A program made the position numbers and the translations under genes. DNA of 56,236 nt, taken from NCBI RefSeq assembly GCF_007625205.1, contig NZ_VMNI01000011.1, positions 1 to 56,236 on the forward strand. The letters run 5' to 3'. Source of the DNA: Denitromonas ohlonensis. GTDB lineage: Bacteria; Pseudomonadota; Gammaproteobacteria; Burkholderiales; Rhodocyclaceae. Below, piece after piece: positions 1-7,552 of this stretch; within the stretch, counting starts at the first letter, position 1; the number at the start of each line of letters is the position of its first letter. The notes beneath the pieces were generated by a model that saw only the letters and a list, made by a program, of their open reading frames with translations, did not search any database and had not been told where the DNA came from.

Positions 1-795
<795 letters not shown>

Positions 796-802
796 TCTGA
801 GG

Positions 803-832
803 CTCTCCGGGTTGAGGCGCTGGGGGAGAGTC
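803..832 (-). promoter_or_regulatory. Predicted SD-sequestering expression platform of the TPP riboswitch
   Basis: The thiC Shine-Dalgarno GGAGAG (minus strand, 808-803) can pair with CTCTCC (830-825), forming a hairpin that would hide the ribosome site. The same anti-SD strand, GACTCTC (832-826), is also complementary to GAGAGTC inside the aptamer core (plus positions 904-910). This gives two mutually exclusive folds and suggests control of translation start rather than termination; no U-run follows a stem here. The pairing is seen in the sequence; the mechanism is inferred. Confidence 0.6.
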
Positions 833-862
833 GGAACGGGCGCCGGCAGGGCGGCCGGCACG

Positions 863-939
863 TCGTTTCCCTTCGCCGGCATGACCCGGATCAGGTTCCA
901 AGGGACTCTCTCAGCCACGTATCGCGGCACCCCCAACGA
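863..939 (-). ncRNA. TPP riboswitch (THI element) controlling thiC
   Basis: On the minus strand the conserved blocks GGGGTGCC, GGCTGAGA, CCTGATCCGGGT and CGAAGGGAA occur in the right order. A closing P1 stem can be drawn from TCGTT (939-935) to AACGA (867-863). The element lies in the leader of thiC, and its ligand thiamine diphosphate is the end product of that pathway. The downstream expression platform is described separately. Confidence 0.95.
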
Positions 940-1047
940 ACCCCGCCAAGGTAAAGGAAAAGTGCGTGTCCGGCAACTGTGGCTCAGGGCATCCTTGGCT
1001 TTCATGTCGGGCGTGCGGGCGCGAACGATTCGCGCGCCTGTCAATCG

Positions 1048-1902
1048 CTAGCTCTGGTGCGGCGTGCCGTGCTGCCACAAGGCATGAAAGTGATGCACTG
1101 GCCCATGGCCTTTGCCGACGCCGAGTTGGCCGGACTGGGCGATGGCGCCGAGCAGGTAGCGGCGGGCGTCAAGCACCGCTGCGTCGACCGGGCGGAACTC
1201 TCGCGTGCGCTGCGGCAGCAGAGCGGCGATGGCAGATGAGAGGGTGCAGCCGGTGCCGTGGGTGTTGGGGGTGTCGATGCGCGGCGTGGGCAGTTTGACC
1301 ATGCGGTCACCATTGAAGAGCAGGTCGACCAGTTCGTTGCCGGGCAGGTGGCCGCCCTTGAGCAGCACCCAGCGCTCGCCGCTGTGCGGCAGCATCTCGC
1401 GCAGGCGCTCGGCGGCGCGGGTCATTTCCTTGACCGACTCGGGCGCGCGGGCATCGAGCAGCACGCCGGCTTCGGGCAGGTTGGGGGTGAGCATGAACAC
1501 TTGCGGCAGCAAGGCCTCCTTGAGCATGGACACGGCCTCGCGGGCGAGCAGGTGGTCGCCGCTCTTGGCGACCATCACCGGGTCGAGCACGACGTTGTCG
1601 GGCTGGTAGCGCGCGAGGCCTTCGGCCACGGTGCGCACGATGCCTGCGGTGCCGAGCATGCCGATCTTGACGGCGTGAATCGCCACATCGTCGAACAGCG
1701 TGTCGATCTGCAGTTTGAGGAAGTCGGTTGGTGGGGTGTGGATGCCGGTGACGGCGGTGGTGTTTTGCGCGGTGAGCGCGGCCACCACGCCGCAGCCGTA
1801 GGCGCCAAGCGCCGAGAAGGTTTTCAGATCGGCGAAGACACCGGCGCCGCCCGAGGGGTCGATGCCGGCGATGCTCACTACATTGGGGATACGCGATGTC
1901 AT
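1048..1902 (-). CDS. thiD: Bifunctional hydroxymethylpyrimidine kinase/phosphomethylpyrimidine kinase
   Basis: This 284-aa protein phosphorylates HMP and HMP-P, the step after ThiC in thiamine synthesis. Seen are the ribokinase-fold substrate site SIAGIDPSGGAG near the N-terminus, VVLDPVMVAKSGD around residue 105, LTPNLPEA near 140 and the anion-hole motif NTHGTGCTLSSAIAA near 215. The length is slightly above the 260-270 aa typical of ThiD, with a short C-terminal extension. ATG 1902 is preceded by AGGA at good spacing. It lies upstream of the riboswitch and thiC on the same strand, so the riboswitch acts on thiC only unless thiD is part of a read-through transcript. Confidence 0.95.
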   Translation of the reverse strand: MTSRIPNVVSIAGIDPSGGAGVFADLKTFSALGAYGCGVVAALTAQNTTAVTGIHTPPTDFLKLQIDTLFDDVAIHAVKIGMLGTAGIVRTVAEGLARYQPDNVVLDPVMVAKSGDHLLAREAVSMLKEALLPQVFMLTPNLPEAGVLLDARAPESVKEMTRAAERLREMLPHSGERWVLLKGGHLPGNELVDLLFNGDRMVKLPTPRIDTPNTHGTGCTLSSAIAALLPQRTREFRPVDAAVLDARRYLLGAIAQSGQLGVGKGHGPVHHFHALWQHGTPHQS

Positions 1903-1997
1903 GCGGTGTCCTCGGTCACGGGTTCAAGAATTCGGCGCATTTGCCGAAAACCGGATTATCCCCTTTATGCAAGGGCGAGTTGTTCGGAGATCAGGTC

Positions 1998-3626
1998 ATG
2001 AAGCATCGCATCCTCTTTACCGTGATGGCGCTGGCAGTTGCATTGCCGGCCGCCGCCGCCGATTGGGCGATGATCGTCAAGGACAAGACGCGGCGGATCG
2101 AGATTGACCGCGACAGCGTGCTGCAGTCGGACCCCGGCACCAAGGTGGCGTGGGGGCGCATCGTGCTGTCCGCCCAGGATGCTGATGAGGCGGGTTATGC
2201 GACGGTCAAGGCGCTGAACCGCTACGACTGCAAGCGCCGCAATTTTTCGACCATCAAGCGGGTTTATCTGGATGCCGCCAACCATGTGATCCGTGAAGAG
2301 CGGGTGACCGAAGAGCGCGTCATTGAGGTCAATCCGCGCAGCGTGGATGAAGGCCTGTGGCGAGAAGTGTGCAAACCACCCGCCGCGATGGACGTAGCCT
2401 CGCTGGCCGAGGCGGCGAGCAAGGCCGCACAAAAGACAAGGCCAGAAAAGAACGCCCCGGAAGCGGCGTCCGTGCGGCACGCCGATCAGACGCGCGCGGC
2501 CGATCAGCAGCCGACCAAGACGCAGGTGGCAGATTCGCATGCCGCCGCGCCTCAGACTCCGGCCCCTGCCGTCGAGCACGCGGCGCCGGCGGCCAAAGCC
2601 CCGCAGACAACCGCACTGCCGGCCGACCAAGTGGAAGTGCAAACGCTCGGCAAGGGCCAGTCCCTGCTTCCCCCCATTCCCAGTTTTGGTCCCAAAACGC
2701 CGGCCGCACCCGTGGCCGAGTCGCCAGAGGCCAAGCCGGCGATGCCTGAAGTGGTGGCCGCACCCACGCCGGCACCCAAGCCTGCGCCGGTGGTGGTTGC
2801 GGCACCCGTGGTGAAGCCAGCGCCGCCGGTGATGCGCGCGGCGCCAAAACCCGCACCGAGAGTGGTGCGCGCGCCGCGGCCCAAGCCGGCCGCGATCAAG
2901 GTCGCCATGCTTGAAGAAAAGCATGAACCGAGCACGGTGGATGTTCACAAATCGATTCACTGGGATTACGAAGGGGTGGGCGGTCCGGCCCGTTGGGGGC
3001 AGCTCAATCCGGCGTGGAAGACCTGCGACACCGGCAAGCGGCAATCGCCGATCGATATCCGCGATGGCATCCGGGTCGATCTCGAGCCGATCAAGTTCGA
3101 CTACGTGCCGACTTACTTCCGCATCCTCAACAACGGGCATACGGTGCAGGTCAGTGTTGGGCCGGGCAACACCATGTCGGTGATGGGGCGGACCTTCGAT
3201 CTGGTCCAGTTTCACTTCCATCGGCCGTCCGAAGAGCGCATCAACGGCCGCGGCTTCGATATGGTGGCGCATCTGGTGCACAAGGATCTGGATGGCCGCC
3301 TGGCCGTGGTGGCGGTGCTGATCGAGCGCGGTGAATCGCACCCGCTGGTGCAGACGCTCTGGAACAACCTGCCGCTGGAGAAGCACCACGACTATGCGCC
3401 GGCGGTGTCCGTCAATGCCGCCGAACTGCTGCCGCAAGCGCCCGAGTACTACACCTACATGGGGTCGCTGACCACGCCGCCGTGCTCGGAGGATGTGCTG
3501 TGGATGGTGATGAAAGAGCCGATCAAGCTGTCGTCCGAACAGATCGCGATCTTCCAGCGCCTGTACCCGATGAACGCGCGGCCGGTGCAAGCCGCCAACG
3601 ATCGCCTGATCAAGGGCTCGCGGTAA
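1998..3626 (+). CDS. Secreted two-domain protein: adhesin-like N-terminal domain, Pro/Ala linker, alpha-carbonic anhydrase
   Basis: The 542-aa product begins with a Sec signal (MKHRILFTVMALAVALPAAAA). Residues about 22-130 resemble the small 'surface-adhesin-like' domain (DWAMIVKDKTRRIEIDRDSV ... YDCKRR) often seen in exported betaproteobacterial proteins. A long Ala/Pro-rich, presumably disordered linker covers roughly 130-315. The C-terminal ~225 residues are an alpha-class carbonic anhydrase: QSPIDI, the zinc-ligand strand FHFHRPSEE, MVAHLVH with the third His, and GSLTTPPCSEDV. It should catalyse CO2 hydration in the periplasm or at the cell surface. ATG 1998 was chosen over the upstream TTG 1896 because GGAGA lies seven bases before it and a signal peptide follows directly. 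Confidence 0.9.
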   Translation: MKHRILFTVMALAVALPAAAADWAMIVKDKTRRIEIDRDSVLQSDPGTKVAWGRIVLSAQDADEAGYATVKALNRYDCKRRNFSTIKRVYLDAANHVIREERVTEERVIEVNPRSVDEGLWREVCKPPAAMDVASLAEAASKAAQKTRPEKNAPEAASVRHADQTRAADQQPTKTQVADSHAAAPQTPAPAVEHAAPAAKAPQTTALPADQVEVQTLGKGQSLLPPIPSFGPKTPAAPVAESPEAKPAMPEVVAAPTPAPKPAPVVVAAPVVKPAPPVMRAAPKPAPRVVRAPRPKPAAIKVAMLEEKHEPSTVDVHKSIHWDYEGVGGPARWGQLNPAWKTCDTGKRQSPIDIRDGIRVDLEPIKFDYVPTYFRILNNGHTVQVSVGPGNTMSVMGRTFDLVQFHFHRPSEERINGRGFDMVAHLVHKDLDGRLAVVAVLIERGESHPLVQTLWNNLPLEKHHDYAPAVSVNAAELLPQAPEYYTYMGSLTTPPCSEDVLWMVMKEPIKLSSEQIAIFQRLYPMNARPVQAANDRLIKGSR

Positions 3627-3693
3627 TCGGAGGGGGGGGGGCGGCTTTGCCGTCGCCCTCACAACAGGCTGTCGCGTAACGTCGTCGGTTGTC

Positions 3694-3862
3694 GGGTGGG
3701 CAACTCGCCGCCCACCATCGTGAATCAAGACAAACCTCGCTTGGCAGGCCTCTCGCTCCAAACGCCTCAAAGCCGGGGTGTCGTAGGGTGGTCAGCTTCG
3801 CTGCCCACCATCGAGAATCACGACAGACGCTGCGTGGTGGGCAGCAAAGCTGACCACCCTAC
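3694..3862. repeat. REP-like palindromic cluster
   Basis: A 28-nt arm at 3783-3810 (GTAGGGTGGTCAGCTTCGCT...) is matched at 27 of 28 positions by its reverse complement at 3835-3862, with a 24-nt loop. Just upstream, GGTGGGC (3695-3701) and GCCCACC (3710-3716) form a smaller hairpin, and the text after it (CATCGTGAATCA) recurs in the large loop (CATCGAGAATCA), so this is a degenerate tandem of one unit. It sits between two convergent genes and fills most of the 285-bp gap. No U-run is seen, so it is not a classical terminator. Confidence 0.75.
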
Positions 3863-3911
3863 GGGGTGAGTGCGCCGATTTGAAGCGAGGTCGGAGGCGG
3901 CCGCGACGGCG

Positions 3912-5315
3912 CTAAATCGCCGAAAACTGCTCTCCCAGAAACCGCTCCAGCCGCGGGTCGTCTGAAAACGCCACATTGAAGCGTATCCATGGGCTCGCCT
4001 GCATCTGCGGCCGAAACACCTTGCCCGGCGCCAGCATGATGCCGACGTTCGCGGCACGGGTGGCCAGCGGCGCCGTGTCTTCGAGCGCCGGCTGGCGCGC
4101 CCACACGAAGATGCCGCCGCGCGGCTCGTGATACACCGCCATGTCCAGCCGATCGAGCATGCGCAGCGTCCGTGACGTGGCCTGCTGGATGCGCCCCTGA
4201 AGGCGCTCGACATACTTGCGGTAGTGGCCGTCGGTGAGCATCTGGTAGACCAGTTGCTCGTTGAATTCGGAGCTGCTCACGCAGGTGAGCGTCTTCACAT
4301 CGGTGAACTCGGCTGCCAGGTCGGGCCGGGCGGCAATGAAGCCGACCCGCAAACTGCCCGACAGCGTCTTGCTGAAGCTGCCCACGTAGATCACCCGGTC
4401 GAGCTGGTCGAGATTGGCCAGACGGGTCGTCGCGCGTGGGTGCAGGTCGGCGTAGGTATCGTCCTCGATGACCAGAAAATCGTGCTTGGCCGCCAGCTGC
4501 AGCACGCGGAAGGCATTCGGTGGCGACAGGTTGGCACCGGTCGGGTTGTGCAGCACGGAGTGGGTGAAGAACACCCGCGGCTTGTGATCGACCAGCAGCG
4601 CTTCAAGCGCCTCGGTGTCGGGGCCGTCGGCGTTGCGCGGCACGCCCACCAGCTTGGCGCCAAGCAGGCGCAGATTGCCGAAGAAATTGAAGTAGCCCGG
4701 GTCGTCCACAAACACCGTGTCGCCGGGCTTGATCAGGTGCCGCGCGACGGTGTCGAGTGCCTGCGTGGCGCCATGCGTCAGCACGATCTGTTCGGGCGGT
4801 GCGCCGATGCCGAATTCGGCCAGCCGGATCTGTAACTGCTGGCGCAGCGGCAAATAGCCCTGCGCCGTGCCGTAACCCGTGACGCGCGCATCCGCACGGC
4901 GCCCCAGCGCACGCAGGTGGCGGCGCAGGCCTTCCTGGTCGAGCCAGATCGAGGGTAGCCAGCCCGCGCTGGCCTTGAGGATGTCGGGTGAGTCATCAAG
5001 CGCCCGACGCATCAGCCAGGCCACGTCGACCGCGCGGTCTGGGACGACCGGGCGCTTTTCGCTGGGCGCGGCGGCGCGTGGCGCGACATAGAAACCCGAG
5101 CCGCGACGCGAATGCAGATAGCCCATGGCGACCAGTCGGTCGTAAGCCTCGACCACCGTGAAGCGGCTGACCTGCTGCATCTGGGCCAGGCGGCGAATCG
5201 GCGGCAGGCGCATGCCGGGGCGCAGGATGCGGTCGTCCACCTGGTGGCGGATCGCGTCAACGATCTGCTCGACCAGTGGCGTGGATTGGTCGGGGTCGAT
5301 ACTGAGCTGAAGCAT
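3912..5315 (-). CDS. MocR-type regulator: GntR-like wHTH fused to fold-type I aminotransferase
   Basis: The 467-aa protein has an N-terminal GntR winged helix (residues about 1-75: PLVEQIVDAIRHQV, LPPIRRLAQ, RFTVVEAYDRLVAMGYL, RRGSGFYV) and a C-terminal PLP-binding aminotransferase-like domain (LTHGATQALDTV, DDPGYFNF, IEDDTYADL, SFSKTLSGSLRVGF with the likely PLP lysine). MocR proteins regulate genes tied to PLP, GABA, taurine or related amines, and often their own promoter; the target here is unknown. ATG 5315 is chosen because AGGAGA precedes it; a longer frame to 5441 has no ribosome site. Its neighbours (carbonic anhydrase, TetR) give no clue to the ligand. Confidence 0.92.
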   Translation of the reverse strand: MLQLSIDPDQSTPLVEQIVDAIRHQVDDRILRPGMRLPPIRRLAQMQQVSRFTVVEAYDRLVAMGYLHSRRGSGFYVAPRAAAPSEKRPVVPDRAVDVAWLMRRALDDSPDILKASAGWLPSIWLDQEGLRRHLRALGRRADARVTGYGTAQGYLPLRQQLQIRLAEFGIGAPPEQIVLTHGATQALDTVARHLIKPGDTVFVDDPGYFNFFGNLRLLGAKLVGVPRNADGPDTEALEALLVDHKPRVFFTHSVLHNPTGANLSPPNAFRVLQLAAKHDFLVIEDDTYADLHPRATTRLANLDQLDRVIYVGSFSKTLSGSLRVGFIAARPDLAAEFTDVKTLTCVSSSEFNEQLVYQMLTDGHYRKYVERLQGRIQQATSRTLRMLDRLDMAVYHEPRGGIFVWARQPALEDTAPLATRAANVGIMLAPGKVFRPQMQASPWIRFNVAFSDDPRLERFLGEQFSAI

Positions 5316-5412
5316 CGGGGTTCTCCTGGGGCGGGGCGCGCATTGCGGCGACGGGCGCTTGAATGCCTGAATCCGGGTGGGTCTCGGCCCGGGTTTGATC
5401 GAGTGTCCATGA

Positions 5413-5441
5413 AGTATTGCTGAAGTGTCTGTAATTGTCAT
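5413..5441 (-). promoter_or_regulatory. Candidate sigma70 promoter of the mocR-like gene
   Basis: On the minus strand, ATGACA (5441-5436) and AATACT (5418-5413) are separated by exactly 17 bases, matching 5/6 and 4/6 of the -35 and -10 consensus. It lies about 95 bases before the chosen start. No experimental support. Confidence 0.35.
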
Positions 5442-5672
5442 GCCTGTTGTGCCGAGCTGTCGCCCCGGCGGCGTTCGCCAGCGCGGCTTGACCAGGCTGC
5501 GGGGCTTGCATGGCCGGCCAGAGAAAAGGGTGCAGCGGAGGCGGCAGCCCGTTTGCCAAACTGCGGCCGACGAGACATGCCACGGGTCGGTGGGTGGGCT
5601 GTCGCGGATCGGCTTGATGCCGAGGCCGTTGGTCGGCGCGCGCGCTTTTCTCTTGCCAGGCGAAGGGTGTTT

Positions 5673-5701
5673 TTGTAAATTACTGACCAGTCAGTTATTA
5701 A
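5673..5701 (+). promoter_or_regulatory. Promoter with embedded TetR-type operator upstream of the tetR-RND operon
   Basis: TTGTAA (5673-5678) and TATTAA (5696-5701) are 17 bases apart, a plausible sigma70 promoter. The spacer holds the perfect 14-bp palindrome ACTGACCAGTCAGT (5682-5695), with partial symmetry reaching outwards to AATT/ATT. This is the usual arrangement for autoregulation by a TetR repressor of an RND pump. The rest of the 489-bp gap 5316-5804 shows no gene. Confidence 0.65.
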
Positions 5702-5804
5702 CCGTGGCGCTGAAATGTTTTTCGCCCACGCATGGGTTTCTGAATCCGACACGGGGCGCGGCGCTGACGCGCCGAACCGCCGGGATGGCACAGAGGACTG
5801 GGTT

Positions 5805-6458
5805 TTGACCGATCACGTAGAGAAGAAAGCGCCGGTGCGCCGTCGCAAGGAGGCGCGTCCGCAGGAATTGACGGCGGCGGCCTTGTCGCTGTTTGTCGAA
5901 AAGGGCTTTTCCGCTACGCGTCTGGATGAGGTGGCGGCGAGGGCGGGGGTGTCGAAGGGCACGCTGTATCTGTACTTCGACAGCAAGGAGGCCTTGTTTC
6001 TGGCGGTGATTCGTGAGGGCATCGTGCCGATCATTGAAGAGGGTCGCAAGTTGCTGGTGGCGCATGCCGACGACCCGGTGCGCATGCTGCGTGAATACCT
6101 GTTTGGCTGGTGGGCCTTGTTTGGCGACACCGAACTCGGTGGCGTGCCGAAGTTGATGACCTCGGAGGCGCAAAATTTTCCCGAAGTTGCGCAGTACTAC
6201 GTGCGCGAAGTCATCCAGCCGGGCAAGGCGTTGATGCGCGAAGTGCTCGATCGCGGGGTGGCCAAGGGCGTGTTCCGTCAGACCAACAGCGAGTTGGTGA
6301 CTCACATATTGATGGCGCCGCTGCTGCATCTGGCGCTGTGGCGGCACTCGTTTGCGGTGTGCTGTCAGGTGCCGGATATGGATCCGGCAGCCTATCTCGA
6401 GAGTTTTTTTGATCTGGTATTGAAAGGTCTGGCCGTGACGCCGGAAGGGGGCAAGTAA
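5805..6458 (+). CDS. TetR/AcrR-family repressor of the adjacent RND pump
   Basis: The 217-aa product starts LTDHVEKKAPVRRRKEARPQ and has a typical TetR N-terminal HTH (residues about 20-65: ELTAAALSLFVEKGFSATRLDEVAARAGVS-type sequence, followed by KGTLYLYFDSKEALF). The C-terminal half is a helical ligand domain. The start is uncertain: TTG 5805 has GAGG eight bases upstream and gives a standard length, whereas ATG 5715 in the same frame lacks a ribosome site and adds 30 residues of unusual composition. The stop overlaps the next start (TAATG), so it is translationally coupled to the pump genes, which it probably represses through the palindrome upstream. Confidence 0.9.
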   Translation: MTDHVEKKAPVRRRKEARPQELTAAALSLFVEKGFSATRLDEVAARAGVSKGTLYLYFDSKEALFLAVIREGIVPIIEEGRKLLVAHADDPVRMLREYLFGWWALFGDTELGGVPKLMTSEAQNFPEVAQYYVREVIQPGKALMREVLDRGVAKGVFRQTNSELVTHILMAPLLHLALWRHSFAVCCQVPDMDPAAYLESFFDLVLKGLAVTPEGGK

Positions 6459-7552
6459 TGCAGCGTGCTGTGGTGGTTTCCTTGTTGGTCGGCGTGGCGC
6501 TGGCCGGATGCTCTGCTCCCGAGTCCGAGCCGCTGCCCCCGGCCACGGTGCTTGTTCAGACGGTGGCGCCCGAGGCGGTGCAGGCCGGGCGATATTTTAC
6601 CGGTGAAATCGTGCCACGCCATGCGACCGACCTGGGCTTTCGGGTGGGCGGCAAGCTGATTGCCCGCGCGGTGGATGTGGGCAGCGTTGTTAAGAAAGGA
6701 CAGGTCCTGGCCCGGCTGGATGCCGAAGACACGCGCCTCGGTGCCAGTGCTGCACAGGCGCAGCTCGCGGCGGCGCAGTCGGAGCTGTCGCTTGCTCAGG
6801 CGGAACTGGCACGGGTGAAGGCCTTGCGCGCACAGAATTTTGTGAGTGACTCGGCCGTCGATACCCGGCGAACCACTCAGGCGGCGGCTGCGGCACGGGT
6901 GAAACAGGCCAGTGCGCAGGCGGTGCTGGCGGCAAATCAAAATGAGTACACCACCCTGGTGGCGGATGTAGACGGCGTGGTGACCGCAGTGCGTGGCGAA
7001 CTCGGCCAGGTGCTGGCGGCCGGTCAGCCGGTGCTGACGCTGGCGCAGGATGGCGCGCGCGAAGTGAAGATCGCGGTGCCGGAGGGCCATGTGGCGCAGA
7101 TGCCGGTGGGCACGCCGGCACGGGTCGCGCTGTGGGCCGATCAGAAGACCGCGCTGCCGGCCGTGGTGCGCGAGGTGTCACCGGCGGCGGACCCGCAGAC
7201 GCGGACGTATATGGTCAAGGTCGAGGTCAAGGCCGAGGCGGCGAATCTGCCGCTGGGCGCGACGGCCACCGTAGCGCTGGCCGGCGACGCGGCGCCGGGC
7301 GTGGTGCTGCCGTTGCGGGCAGTGGGCGAGCGTGAGGGCCAGCCGGTGGTGTGGGTGTTTGATGTGGCGACCGAGTCCGTGTCGCCCGTGCCCGTGACCG
7401 TGACGCGTTTCGATGAACGCGGCGCGCATGTGGCCGCTGGCGTGGCGCCGGGTGCGCAGGTGGTGGTGGCCGGGGTGCATCTGCTGCGTCCGGGGCAGAC
7501 CGTCAAATCCAAAGCGGTGACCGACGCCGTGACGCTGGATGCCAAGCGATGA
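6458..7552 (+). CDS. RND efflux periplasmic adaptor (membrane fusion lipoprotein)
   Basis: The 364-aa protein carries a lipoprotein signal ending in the lipobox LAGC (Cys 18), so it is likely anchored to the inner membrane. The order is a first lipoyl half (FRVGGKLIARAVDVGSVVKKGQVLARLD), a short coiled-coil hairpin rich in Ala/Gln/Glu, the second lipoyl half (YTTLVADVDGVVTAVRGELGQ), and beta-barrel/membrane-proximal parts. It links the inner membrane transporter to an outer membrane channel. Start overlaps the tetR stop, and its own end overlaps the transporter start (ATGA). Confidence 0.94.
   Translation: MQRAVVVSLLVGVALAGCSAPESEPLPPATVLVQTVAPEAVQAGRYFTGEIVPRHATDLGFRVGGKLIARAVDVGSVVKKGQVLARLDAEDTRLGASAAQAQLAAAQSELSLAQAELARVKALRAQNFVSDSAVDTRRTTQAAAAARVKQASAQAVLAANQNEYTTLVADVDGVVTAVRGELGQVLAAGQPVLTLAQDGAREVKIAVPEGHVAQMPVGTPARVALWADQKTALPAVVREVSPAADPQTRTYMVKVEVKAEAANLPLGATATVALAGDAAPGVVLPLRAVGEREGQPVVWVFDVATESVSPVPVTVTRFDERGAHVAAGVAPGAQVVVAGVHLLRPGQTVKSKAVTDAVTLDAKR

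Noticed and set aside
1965-3770. A 601-aa open frame opposite the carbonic anhydrase gene
   Set aside because: It is a His/Arg-rich antisense shadow of a GC-rich gene; the plus strand has a signal peptide and clear carbonic anhydrase motifs.
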